Translations under genes and position numbers: made by a program
The notes under the pieces: model-generated
Told to the model about the DNA's origin: nothing
The model's input: only the letters and a program-made list of their open reading frames with translations
Database searches by the model: none
Assembly (NCBI GenBank): GCA_019096195.1
Contig: JAGTXK010000275.1
Span: forward strand, 186,001-250,000
Origin: Boletus sp. NGJ
Taxonomy: Eukaryota > Basidiomycota > Agaricomycetes > Boletales > Boletaceae
Direction of reading: 5' to 3'
Length of the DNA: 64,000 nt
Shown here: piece after piece, positions 11,873 to 23,114 of the stretch
Layout of the letters: every line of letters begins with the position of its first letter
Position numbering within the stretch: position 1 is the first letter of the stretch

Positions 11873-13958
11873 TCAAACCTTATCAAACCACACCTCCGCC
11901 CGATCCTGCACGCTCTCGTGCGTGCGTGCCCGCTCCGTCAACTGATCAACCAGACCGCTCATTCCAAACCCAACCACCTTGCCATCTTCGACGACGAACT
12001 CCGCCAATCCTTCTGCTGGACCGACACCCCTCGTTTCGAACGGCGTCGTGTCCTTGCCATATCCGTTTGGGTATAGGGATGTGAGGTGGATTTGAAAGAC
12101 GGAACCCTGCTGGTGCCGCATACGAACATGCGAAGACCACACGCGAGGCCATTCTGCGAGTAGATCCTCGGAGTTGCCTGCGTTGCCTTGCACACTATCG
12201 ACGATGGTGAAATTAGATTGAACCGTGACACAATACGAGGATGTGCTAGACGGGCTACACAGCGTAAAGGATCCGTAACCGGGATTAGCAAAAGTCCCAG
12301 CAAAGGCATCCAAAGATAATGTCAAGTTCTGGGCAGTGGGCTCCGTCGTCATGACGTTGCGCGAGGGAGAACTGGACCATACGTCAATCGAGCACGAGAC
12401 TCAGATAAGGGCACCAACCTTGTAGGAGTCAAGGAGCTAGTCAGATGCAAGGCCGAATCGAGGATGCGGTTCAGAAACAACATCACCGGCTCAGCTTTAT
12501 TTTCACCATTCGCGAATAGTGCTATACCGATCTCGTCACTCGGGAGGAAGGAGACGAGCGTAGAGAGCCCAGGAACAGACCCTGTGTGATAGACAACCTA
12601 AAGCGTCTTTAGCTAAATGACATGAGATACCAAGATATCCAACTCTCACCTCGTGCCCGCGATATGAGCTTCGGAACCAACCTGTACCATATCCTACGAT
12701 AGAATGTTCCGGATCGGCTGGGTGGTCGGCAGAAACAGAATAGGAATAGGACACGTTCTGGAATACATATGGCGGGATAACAGTTTGATTGTCGCGAACG
12801 CCTTCATTCATCCACGTCGAGATCCACTTGGCCTGTACCGCTCATCTGAATGAGTGCAGAGTCCATATACATCGAAAGAGGACTGACCATATCAACAGCA
12901 CTCGATATGATCCCTCCTGGACCAGCCATCGCAAAAGCTATATCTTCAGTAAAACACTCGGGAACCCTGCGGCCTTCCTTTGTCCACCCCTGAGTGAACT
13001 TGCCAGATACCTCCGCTTTGGTCGGAGAAAAAGTCGAAGCCGTCATGCCCAACGGCGTGAAAATGCGTTCCTCCACGAAAGACGTATACGGTCGACCAGA
13101 ATACGTCGCGATAACATGGTCAGCAACCATATACATCTAAAACGGATCGTCAGTGCGTGCGTGCGGGGAACAGCGAAAACGGGGGGGGGTGTAGTACGAT
13201 ATTGTTGTATGACCATTGTTCTCGTAGCTCGAATGCCGGCCTTAGGTATTTCAATCGCGTGATCATTTCCTGAGGGGTATCCGAGGGTCCGTACGAAGCA
13301 TCATGCCTGCAGATTATCGCGTGAATGAGGATGCAGACGAACCATGCAGCATAAGGCTCACCGCGGTACCCCAGACACATGAGAGAGGATATCCCGCAGA
13401 TTGGCTGTCTCCGAGGCCCACTCGTCCATGAGCTGCCAGTCGCCGGGTAACAACTCCCTCAATCGCGTGTGCCAAGTCAGCTCGGTCAAACCGGATGGGA
13501 GCGCAGTGACGTTGTTGCCGTTTGCAAAGTCGTCGATGAGGAGGCCCAGTGCCGTTGCACAAAACGCCTTGGACACCGACGCCATGTGGAACAGTGTCTG
13601 AAGCCGTCAACACTGCCATTCTCGCGGTTGGACAGAAATTGCAAAGGCGACGCACGTCTGGAGTCACTTCATCTCCGTCCTCCGTCCGATATCCCAAGGG
13701 GTGGAACTCGGTTTCTCCATGTTTTGGAACGATAGCGATAGACAGCCCGGTGATGTTTTCGAGCGCCATCGTTTCCTTGATAAACGTCGAGAGCTGCGGG
13801 GTGATAACGTCGCTTTGGTGCGCGCGACCATCTGTAGTGCCGAAGGAGATCTGAGGAAACAAGCTGGGGTAGGTGTATGATGCCAGCGGCCAGGCCACCA
13901 ACCCAACACCGATTGCAATGAAAAGCGCCATGGTAGTGGCCCTACGCTGTTCGATCAC
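11873..13958 (-). CDS. Serine beta-lactamase-like / penicillin-binding-type hydrolase
   Basis: A member of the beta-lactamase family PF00144 (class C / LACTB-like), which in fungi are mostly esterase- or peptidase-like enzymes of unknown substrate. The three catalytic signatures appear in order: SVSK (SxxK nucleophile, about 13575), WSYNNI (YxN, about 13200), and YHTGSVPG (HTG in place of KTG, about 12590). A separate C-terminal beta domain follows (FAGTFANPGYGSFTLC, resembling DUF3471). Residues 10-30 form a membrane anchor or uncleaved signal. At least five short introns are needed. One, ending at 12600, joins RGHE to VVYHTG. It is probably an extracytoplasmic, membrane-attached enzyme. It sits between two LPMO genes, but I see no functional link. 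Confidence 0.87.
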
Positions 13959-14554
13959 CGTATCTCATAACGGACTGGATTCATCACTGGCAGCTGGGAA
14001 ACGAACCACAGAAGTTCCACGAGGAACTTGGTAACACGACCCTTTGTGAACTTGGTCTGCTTGGCACGAGCTCCAAATACAGACACGTTTTCTCCATACA
14101 CATACAACAGTAAGAGTGGGACAATAAGACACGAGCGAAAGATCTTCGAAAGAGGGGTAGTATACAACACGAGAGAGAGAGATCACAAATTTGAGCGAGT
14201 GCCCACAAGAGCATAAGTTAGTCGTATAACGACGAACAAGCGACCAAAGTAAAAAGGAACTGTGACGTGAGATTGCGTGATTCACACTTGTGGGCGAGGA
14301 AGGAAGCAGAGGTGTCAAGATGGCATGCGGCGCGCCTCGCGACTCGCGCGATGTGGTGTTGTCGTGTCGTTGGGAACGGTGCCAGTCCGGATCCAGCTTG
14401 TGGGTACTAGCCCCACCGACCTCGGCAATGGCATCGAGCCATGACGATCTGAGAGCCGCCACGCGCACCCGTCCGCCTCGTAGTCATATACCCACTGTCC
14501 ACAGCGAGGAATCGTTCGATCATACGTCATGCATCAAAGAAGGACTTGGGACGC
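13959..14554. other. Intergenic, no gene seen
   Basis: This is the region upstream of the beta-lactamase-like gene and the 3' flank of LPMO copy 2. Overlapping ORFs of 60-170 codons occur on both strands and lack family motifs. Confidence 0.5.
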
Positions 14555-15894
14555 TCAGGAGCCGCGTCGAAGGAGACGACGCTTGTGCATGCCCCTCTTC
14601 GAGTTTGCACGCTTAGCGAGTGATTGCGCGGTGGAAGAAGTCAAGTAGCAGCTTGTCGCTAGATTAGAAGAAGTCACATTCCCCGACGGAGTCGCAGAAA
14701 GAGTGGTTGTCGGCGCAGTTGTGATCGTTGGGGAAGAAGAAGGAGAGGAAGTGTTAGTGGGCACTGTCACATTTGGAAAGGAAAAAAAAACGCGGGAAAA
14801 GGTCGGAAAAGGGTGAAATGTAATCCAAAGGATAAGACTTACCACCTGAAGCTGAGGCTGTGGGTGAGGACGACCCTGATGTCGGTGTGGTAGATGAACC
14901 ACCAGCAGAACCGGAGGGTTGAGTGCCACCTGCGCTTCCACTACTACCAACGAAGGCAGCCACAGGAGGACCAGGGAAGGTATAGTTCAAAGGTGGGTTG
15001 TAGAGCTATCACTTTCTTTCAGGTTCCGTTCACGGAAGTAGAATGAAAAGACTCACGGAGGGGTCATAGATACCTGGGTCAGTGTCTGAATAGCAGCCAG
15101 GTAATTTGCATTCTTCGCTGCTCGTTGCCGCACCAGTGCCCGAGCCTCCAATGCTGAGTTGGATGCAGCCTGGGTAGAACTCCGCGCCACCTACCGTCAC
15201 GGCGAGCTGAAGGGAGATGAGCTCGGAGCGGAGGAGGTAGTCGCCCGGAGCGATGCTGGAAGGAATGGTTACGTTTGCGGGCATGCCCTTCACTGTAGTA
15301 CCCAGGTAAGGCCAGTTCAGAGATACTAATTTACAAGATCACGTACTGATGTTGGTCACATACCAGGTGGCGTTATCCGATTTGATACCAAGTTCCGAGA
15401 TTTTGAACCACTCGGCATTGGTGGAATCATAGGACGAACAAGGGCCATTGCATTTCGTCATGTAATGCATGATAGGCCCGACGTTGTGAGGCCACTGTCA
15501 AGAAAACTGAGCCTCCATATGAGGGGTAGAACCACTGAGGACACACATTCGAGCTACCAGTAGCACCACCAACCCAGTGAATCACAACCTGACTTCCTGG
15601 ATTAGCATTCGCAACGTTCGCAGCTAGGGTTGCGTTCATGCCACAGTTGATGGATGGATTAGTCGCGCCTTTGACAGGGGAAATCGTTGACACCTACTTC
15701 CGATGTCAGATACAGAATCGGGCAATTCAAACGCGAGGACCGACCTGTCTGATGATACTCGGGTTCGTAGTACTACCTGGCTCATTTCCGGTGTAGGATT
15801 GACCATCGATGGTGACCGACCCGATATACCCGTGGGCCGTGACGAGGATAGGTAATAAACCCACGACAAAAAAGACAAAGAGAAGGTGTGTCAT
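14555..15894 (-). CDS. AA9 lytic polysaccharide monooxygenase, copy 2
   Basis: A secreted AA9 LPMO. The signal peptide of 20 residues (MTHLLFVFFVV start, 15894) leaves His21 of HGYIGSV as the copper-binding N-terminus. The second ligand is the His of WPHNVGPIM and the axial Tyr is in GGAEFYPGC. Exon joins read IIRQ to VSTISPVKGA, GSSN to WPHN, and VTNIS to VKGMP. A further intron follows TDPGIYDPS, and another lies inside the Ser/Thr-rich tail. The second-sphere position that is His in copy 1 is Gln here (SLQLA), and the Gln before FY is Glu. The C-terminus is a Ser/Thr/Gly linker, one Cys, and a strongly basic end (KRGMHKRRLLRRGS). It is more like copy 3 than copy 1 around the active site. 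Confidence 0.94.
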
Positions 15895-16863
15895 CTTGAG
15901 TGGGGGTATCAAATGCGACGTAGCAGGCTCGTTCAACGGGCCGTTTAAGTAGGTGTACCAATAAAACAGGGAGAGATCAGTGCGAACCAGACGAGGACGT
16001 AAAGAAAAGGTGGACGTACTTATAGCCGTTGCATTGGTTTGCACATGGATATGGGGCGGATGCCACACAATACGGGTATCAATCCACCTGATTTGTGATC
16101 GAACCTGCGTGCGTTTTGTGCTGAGCCTCGAGGCAGAGACGGTCACGACTCACGACGCATAGTAGTTGACATCTCCGCGCGACAAGTGCTGATCCAACTC
16201 AACTGTCAGAAAGTTTTACAGGAACCAGTATTATTGAAACCGACTTCCTCGAGATCTCGTATTATTTAAACAGAACCTTGTTGCTTGTATTTTCCCTCAA
16301 TCTTAGTACACACACAAATCTGAGGGTTTAACCAGTACCGTTCTAGTACTCTCTCAGGAGCACGATTATAACACAGGGTGAGCGCCTCATGGGAACGGCT
16401 ATTGTTCATGGAAAAGGTTTTTTTAATACGGAGAGTAAAACACGACGAGTTCAGGACTTGCTCCTGCAGTCATCATGGCGCGGCAGAAACAGAGACGGCG
16501 TTTTTGCAAACGGCGTCGGCACAGGAAAAGACCAACTTGGTTAGCACAGTCTTACCGCGGCTATGCCTCGCTTGAACCCTTTCAAGTATGCACAACGACG
16601 TACGCGGGCTTTACTTCCAACATGAATCGTCCGCGCTAAAACGGCGAAGTTCTTTGGCTTGTGTATCGCGGCATATCGGACAGATACTGTATGGAACGAA
16701 ACGTCAAAAACAAAGGAACGAGAGAGACATGGCTGCAGCGAGAAAGTGTACTGTATCAGAAAGCTCGGACTCAGGACGATCGCTGGGGGGTGAAACGTCG
16801 CGACCTCAGGACATTGATCAACCTTGACTAACAGCAAATGATAAGTTCTGCCACAAGGACGTC
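15895..16863. other. Intergenic, includes upstream region of LPMO copy 2
   Basis: No gene recognised. Small ORFs occur on both strands, none with a known motif. Confidence 0.5.
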
Positions 16864-17632
16864 TCAGATCTTTGGAGTATGTGTTCCCATTGTCTGTACC
16901 GGATACGACGCCCTTCCAAAGTTTGTCACGTCTTTCGAGTCTGACCTGTATATTACTTCCCAGCTATGAGATGCATTCAAGAGTGCCTCCCAAACGTCTT
17001 TCCCTTCATGCCCGGCAGCTCGGCACACATCGGGAGAGAGTCCCTCACAAGACGTCGTGGTTGAATGGCACATCACCGAGCTGGAACACGAATCGAACGA
17101 GCTCCCCCTTATCCTCGGTGTGCACGGAGACGCTCGAGTGCGCGAGCTAGTAGTCGCTTGTCCGTCCTCTGCCATCAACACGTGGGCAGCTTCGGAGGGG
17201 GATAGAGCGATCTCGTTTCGAGGTTCCCATAAACTCTCCTGACCCAACTCTCATGTACGACTGAATTACACGACACCGAGAAGCGAGTTTCCCAGAGGTC
17301 GTGTCCAGCACGGTTCCACACCTCAATTTTTGGGGCGGCAAACCAATTGCAACGCATATCGTCTCTGTCGTCACTTCCACAGGTGTAGCGCATGGACCAC
17401 CCAACATCCACTGGCACGTTACCAGAGTAGAGGAATAAAGGTGTTCCGCTTTCGAGACATAAGACAACCTGATGACGGATGCCACCCATGCTGTCGGCGT
17501 GGAAAGTTTGTTTGATCCGGAAAATTTGAGCTCCTTGGCAACCGCGAACGGATCATGGCTGTCCTCCCGAACTCTGCAAGATGGATCCAAAGGTCGGGGA
17601 AGGGATGTGTGTACGCTTATGTTGTTTGGCAT
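16864..17632 (-). CDS. Possible unidentified protein-coding gene
   Basis: I do not recognise this. A minus-strand frame between about 17500 and 17170 has protein-like composition (SMGGIRHQVVLCLESGTPLF, then VGWSMRYTC and KIEVWNRAGHDLWETRFSVS). A second frame at 16864-17247 continues with VCRAAGHEGKDVWEALLNAS. They could be exons of one small gene or a decaying gene. No start, signal peptide or catalytic motif is clear. Confidence 0.3.
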
Positions 17633-18600
17633 CCGATTTGACGATAGTTACTTAAAGTGTAATGTCCAACGTCAAGGACGCTGTCGAACCGTATCATCCG
17701 GGGCATCGGTGTGTGGCATTTGGCACCGTCGCTACACCTTATTTTTACCGTCCTCGATACCCGAGATCCCACCGGGCTACTCAAAATATTACATTATAAT
17801 TTATTCTGCAAGGACCTATAGTCATAAGCACATTCAGCACAACACAACCCGCGGCAAAGAATTTAGGTCATTTTCCCTTTGTTGTCCTCTGAGTCCGTCT
17901 TGATGGCAATGTAGATGTGGCCCTCCTCTGATGACTTCTTTCTGAGTACGAGATTTCTTTGTTAGCCCGGGCCAGTCAGAGCTATCAGATTCTTGGTTAC
18001 TTTGATGGATCAGACAGAAAATTGACAGACCTTATATGCATGCTCACTTAGGCACGCTGGCAACTCTATCCCAGCATGTGCTAGGTCAGATCTCAGCAAC
18101 TTGGACATATCAACGTGGTGTGATGGTAGTGGGGACAAGAGAGTACCGATCGGAGTACGAAATGTGGCCGTGGAAATAATCTATAAGTTAGCGGATGACG
18201 GCGGGGGAAAGTAGAACTGCCGACGCTTTTCTCGCGTATTTCGTCTGTTTCGGCTGTTCAGCGCTCAGCTCTGTCGACGCTCTTTTCGCCTGTTGCATTT
18301 GTGTCGGGTAAATCCATTCATATTTTCGCTTCCACCACGTGTATTTCCTTTTTTGTCCACTAAAAACCATGTGGCTCGCTTCCAGTGAATCCCTTGTCCG
18401 ATAATGCTCGCGTACCATTGTAGCTTACATAACACTTTCCAGTGCGCGGGAATCCTCGGAACTCGGAATGCTCGAAATGGGTCCTCCGCAGCGTGTTGAA
18501 GTTTCTCAACTGCACGACGACCCGAGGACTGCAATTCCTCACATTCTACAGCACAATTCATTCCCATCTTTGCTCTGTAAGTTTAATACCATCTGATTGA
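17633..18600. other. Intergenic, no gene seen
   Basis: Only short overlapping ORFs on the minus strand (18188-18567). CpG frequency falls sharply toward 18600, where the CpG-poor block starts. Confidence 0.5.
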
Positions 18601-19252
18601 TGTTCTGGCTGTGATCTGATAACAGATCTAACAATTGATAAGGACTTTTCAAGAGTGAAACTGTAGGTCTTTGGATTAGGCACTTGATCTCTGCTTCACT
18701 ATAGTGTGCCAAGAGTGAAAACCAGTTGGTTAGGAAGAAGTGTGATCAAGTCTCTGCTACTTGGCTTCACAGATTCAACTCTGTGTGTCTGCTGGTTGTC
18801 CTGAGACCTCTGATAGGCACTACAGAGTTGAGACTTGATTGGAGGCTGCCAAGGAGACTGACAGGTCTTTGATCTGGCTTTTCATTCTTGCTGTTACCTT
18901 TCATTTTGTCTCAGGCTTTTTGTCTTTATCTCTGTCATACTCCTGTCCTGGTTGCCATCTAGTTAACTCTTGGCATTGCTGTGTAAGGGAGAGTAAATAG
19001 TGTGCATCCTTGACTACTTTTCTAAAGACCTGGCCATATCTGGACCCTCCTCTTTGGATCTGGACATTTTCCCTTGGATCTGGATTTGGACCTGAACTTG
19101 GATCTACCTTCTGGACTTGGATCTCCTTTTTGGATCTGGATTTTTCTTTCTTTGATTTTGGAGTTGAAGTATTTGCTTTAGAATGTATATATTTTCAGAT
19201 TCTTTGTTGATATTTCATATGAAATTCGTATTAGGTCTTCTCCTCCCACCTC
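18600..19252. other. CpG-free low-complexity leader of the CpG-poor block
   Basis: Almost no CG dinucleotide occurs over several hundred bases. From about 19035 to 19145 an imperfect tandem repeat of the unit GGATCTGGAC runs in plus orientation. No gene seen. Confidence 0.6.
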
Positions 19253-20740
19253 TCCTCAATGTGCCCAAAGTGCTGCTCGCCAGGCTGAATGTGATCAACG
19301 TCAGCTTGGTTCTCCTCCATCCCGTCGTCAACCTCACGCTGTCCCTACTGCTTTGGTGGTGAGTTTCTTTTCATGTATTCTTAATATTCAAAGGCCAAAT
19401 ATGATTTCTAGATTCATCCTCCTGTTCCTGTTCAGCAATATTCTGGAATACCCTGTCATCAGATTGCACATCATGACATGCAATGTATGTACCACAATCA
19501 GATGTCACCACCACCACCACCACAACAACAACAACAATTTCCTCTTCCAATGCTCTATCCCTTTGCTCAACCACCCATGCTGTCAAATCAGCAACTACCC
19601 TATCAAGCATTTGTACCACCCCCTCCACAGCCTCAAAATTTTCCTCAAATGGATGCTCGGGTGGATTACAGTGCTCACATTTTGGATGGGTTCAATTGTA
19701 CTCATGACAGGTGATGCAACAGAAGACAAAATCATTCTTCTGGAGTTTATTCTCATCCTAATCCTGGGATTCCTCCTTCTAATCAGCCATCTTCACAAAT
19801 CCCACAAATTCACCAGCATGTTATCAATTTTCAACATGTAGCAGAGAATCAGAGATATTTGCAAGCTCAGTAGGAACAGGAACAAGAACATTTTATGAGA
19901 TTGCAACAACTACAGCAGCAGCAGCAGCAGCAGTGACATCATCATCACCAAATGCAGTTACAACATGAGCAGTCTCTCAGATGAGAAGTAGAGTGTCAAT
20001 GGCTTTTGGAGCATCAAAGAGAGGAATTGAGACAACAAATGCTACATTGGCAAAGAGTTGCTGAGGAGCAGCAAGAGGCAGTGCGACAACAAGAGCTAGA
20101 TCGCTGGAGAGTTGCCGAAGAGCAGCAACAAGCAATACTAAGACAGGAACTACATCACCAAAGAGTTGTTGAGGAGCAATAGGCATTGCAAAGACAGGAG
20201 CTTTATCATCAAAGAATGATTGAAGAGCAGCAACAAGCATTGCAAAGACAGGAGCTTCAACATCAAAGAGTGGCTGAGGCACAGCAACAAGCATCACAAA
20301 GACAAGAGCTTCATCATCAGAGACTTTTTCAGGAGCAGCAACAAGAAGAGCAACATAAGGATCAAGAGCATTAAGCAGTTCAGCAGGTGCAATAGCTTTC
20401 TCAAGCCTTGCTTGCACAGGCTTTAAGAGAATATAGCCAGCACTTGGCAGAGCAGTATGAACAAGATCAGGCCAGACAACAGTAAGTATTTGCTTATAAT
20501 ATTGGTCATGGGTTTTCCTGATTCACATTTTTCTAGGCAGGCTAGACCTGCTTCAAGATCTCCTAGCCCAGATCTAGACTTTTTTGCTAATCCACCTACT
20601 CCTGATCCTGATCTCTTTGCTGGTCCTTTTTCAGCCAGATCATCTGTATCTAGGCATTCACCACCAAGATCTCAGCCATCCAATTCTGATTCTGATTCTG
20701 ATGACTTCAGCTCCAACTCTTCCAGCAGCTCTGATGACTT
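19253..20740 (+). pseudogene. Gln-rich coiled-coil protein locus, decayed
   Basis: One plus-strand frame gives a biased protein: RQAECDQRQLGSPPSRRQPH, an intron, then MSPPPPPQQQQQFPLP. Next come several repeats of a unit like RQELHHQRVVEEQQQA (about 20040-20350), then a Ser/Asp-rich end (SRSPSPDLDFF, DSDSDDFSSNSSSSS). Stop codons interrupt it, and most sit where CAG, CAA or CGA would fit the repeat, so they look like C to T changes. The Tc1/mariner-type element has inserted in the Ser/Asp-rich end at 20741. I cannot name the family. The product would be a long coiled coil. It could be a host gene or part of an older repeat. Confidence 0.5.
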
Positions 20741-20742
20741 TA

Positions 20743-20817
20743 CAGCAGTTTTCATAAGTATGTGGAAAATGCATTAAAGAAAGTCGCACCTTGGAGACAG
20801 CCGCAGAAGGACCCTGG
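20743..20817 (+). repeat. Left terminal inverted repeat
   Basis: It pairs with 24847-24773 in inverse orientation. Shared blocks include CATAAGTATGTGGAAAA and GGAGACAGCCGCA. The differences are mostly transitions. Confidence 0.8.
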
Positions 20818-20881
20818 AAGTGGCTGACTGGGTAGCCTGCAGCTGTATAAGCATCATTGATTTTGCAAGCCGCCACCACTC

Positions 20882-22989
20882 ATGCCTAGATGGTGCCGCA
20901 TTGTATCTTCTGACCTCAAAGCCCACATCCCTATCTTGTATCATGAATACCATAGTGTCCAACAGATCTGTCACATATTGAGTGTCAAAAAGTCACTTGT
21001 TTACAAGACGCTCTCTTTGTACTCAAGATATGGAACTGTAACCAACCCGAACAAGTACTCTTGTACTACTGGTCACCCCCGAGTACTCACCTCAGCAGAT
21101 GTTGCTCTTATCTCTACCGTCATTCAGTATCAGAGTACCATCTACCTTGATGAGCTTCAAAGTGAGCTTTGGGCTAAGCATCATAAGTACATTACATTCT
21201 CTACCCTTCTTCGAACACTCCAGCGGCTTTCCATCACCTGGAAGATTGTTTCCTCTTCTGCTGCGGAGCAGAATGAAGAGATGTGTGCAATTTACATGAA
21301 CCACATTGCTGCAGAAGCACTAGATCCAAATATGCTCATTTTTATTGATGAAGCTGCCAAGGATAAATGAACGTCCACCTGTCAACATGGACAGTTGACA
21401 AGAGGAGTTTGTTGCCATGTCAAGAGGTGCTTTGTACATGGCGCAAGATTTTCTATCATTCCTACCATCACTCTTGATGGTATTATCACATACAATATTG
21501 TTGAGGGACTGGTTGATGGTAAGCGTTTTTTGAGTTTTTTGAACAAACATGTGGTGTGTTGTTTATATTTCTATGTATATTTCATCAATACATTTTTGCT
21601 ACAGATGCCATTTACCAATCCATATCCAGGTCCCCACAGTGTACTCGTCATGGATAATTGTTGCATCCACCATGGTGAGGAGGTCCGTGCACTAATCAAA
21701 GACATGCATCATACATTATCAATGCATCGTTCTTCACGTACTAACCACCATTAGTTTGCAAACTCATTTTCCTCCCTCCTTACTTTCCTGATTACAATCC
21801 CATTGAGCAAGCCTTCTCTGCTATCAAGGTGTATTTTTGGCACCACCGTGATAACTTCTCGATGACCACGATTGCTCGCACTTGTCAGAACATCACCCCC
21901 GACAAAGCAGAAGGTTATTTTAGGGCATTGGGTTACTGTTACGGTTACCGAAGGGGATACATCTTTTCCCCTTCCTTCTCCCCCCGTAGGACTATGGGAC
22001 GACCTATTCTTCAACTCGGACCAGGGATTCCCCTGGGATTCCCCCGCAACACCAACTCAGGCATTGCCCCATCCGGAACCTCCTTTCTAGGAAGTTATTC
22101 ATAACTCCCTTTTTAGGAACCTACCCGTTTGGTATGGACACCGCCTCTCTTCATCTAATACATGCTTTCTTCCTTCTTGACCCGATCATAGACATTGCCT
22201 CCTTGGCTGTGCTCTCTCGTGCACAGCCCAGTATTCCTACCTTTCCATCTTTGACTCATGCCTTGATCCATTTATAGTAATCTTTCGTCTGTGACTAACG
22301 ATTACAATATTCATTATGAAGCCTGCCCTAGACGGGTAAGGCCTATAAATAGGGATATGGGCCCTTCATGTAACTCTAACCTAGATCTACACTCCTTCCC
22401 ATGTAATCTACCTGCTTCTCCCACTAAAAGGTTCCACTTCACCTCAGAAGCCTTCCCCATGCTCTGGAGGTAATCGCCCTCGTGCTCGTGATCATCTTCC
22501 TCATCACTTCGCACTTGTGTGCCGTCGTTGCTGTTACCGGCTTCTAAAGCTTCGGCAACTCCAATGACCAACAGAGGTTGGTCGTCGTCAGTCAGGACTC
22601 CGCCACTGACCCAGCAAGCCTGGACTCTGCCCCAGCACTCTAAACGGGACTCTGCCACCAGCACTCATAAACCGGGACTCTGCCACTGGTACTAGGCCCA
22701 GTAAATCCAGAGAATCAGCTGACGGAAGGCAACTGCTCTCTGGCCTGCCCACCAGTATGCCCACCCTTTTTATAGGATTGGGATTCCGTGGTAAATCCAA
22801 AACTCCGCCATTGGTTGTAGAGGTAACGAGAGGACTCTACGTAAAGCTAGCAGTTGGTCCCCAGTCAGAGGAAACCGTTGGGCCTCTGGAGGTTGAGTAA
22901 TCCCTCAAGTCCTGCTAGTCCTATAATCCAACAGGGGTTATACGGGAACGTGTCACATTGTTACCCGGCGTAACAGTTACATTGTGTAG
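20882..22989 (+). pseudogene. Tc1/mariner-superfamily DDE transposase, decayed
   Basis: The N-terminal helix-turn-helix region (VKKSLVYKTLSLYSRYGTV, GHPRVLTSADVALI) is followed by the catalytic core. First Asp is in FIDEAAKD (about 21345), second Asp in LVMDNCCIHHGEEV (about 21650), and Glu in PDYNPIEQAFSAIK (about 21800). The C-terminus reads AEGYFRALGYIV and stops at 22987-22989 once the nested solo LTR is skipped. Two introns fit (before MPFTNPYPG and before CKLIFLPPY). The frame has a TGA at 21368 where KDER is usual in relatives, and several Arg codons look changed to Cys or His (CGN to TGN or CAN). That pattern is CpG decay. Related transposases are common in Agaricomycetes. Confidence 0.85.
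21937..22975. mobile_element. Solo LTR nested in the transposase
   Basis: A 1,039-bp segment starts TGTTACGG and ends GGCGTAACA, giving TG...CA ends with short inverted tips. It is flanked by the exact 5-bp duplication GTTAC (21932-21936 and 22976-22980). There is no internal coding region, so it is a solo LTR left by recombination of an LTR retrotransposon; the family is not identified. It lies two codons before the transposase stop. It retains more CpG than the transposon around it, which suggests it is younger. Confidence 0.85.
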
Positions 22990-23114
22990 TTGAAATGGAC
23001 TTAGGACTGTTGTAATCAATTGTTATCTGATCAAACGGAGTCATCAGAGTGATAGCATTGCGTTCGAACTTTGAACTAGATACCAAATGACATGGAAATA
23101 CTGGCAATATTGTC

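Noticed and set aside
19500-19935. Short-period repeats (CCACCA, CAGCAG) considered as a CRISPR-like array
   Set aside because: No spacers; they are simple codon repeats in a Gln/Pro-rich frame.
20745-20815. Coding-like similarity (KYVENA...KDP) between the two inverted repeats
   Set aside because: The frame is shared because the DNA is an inverted repeat; the TA flanks and CAGC tips explain it as a transposon end.
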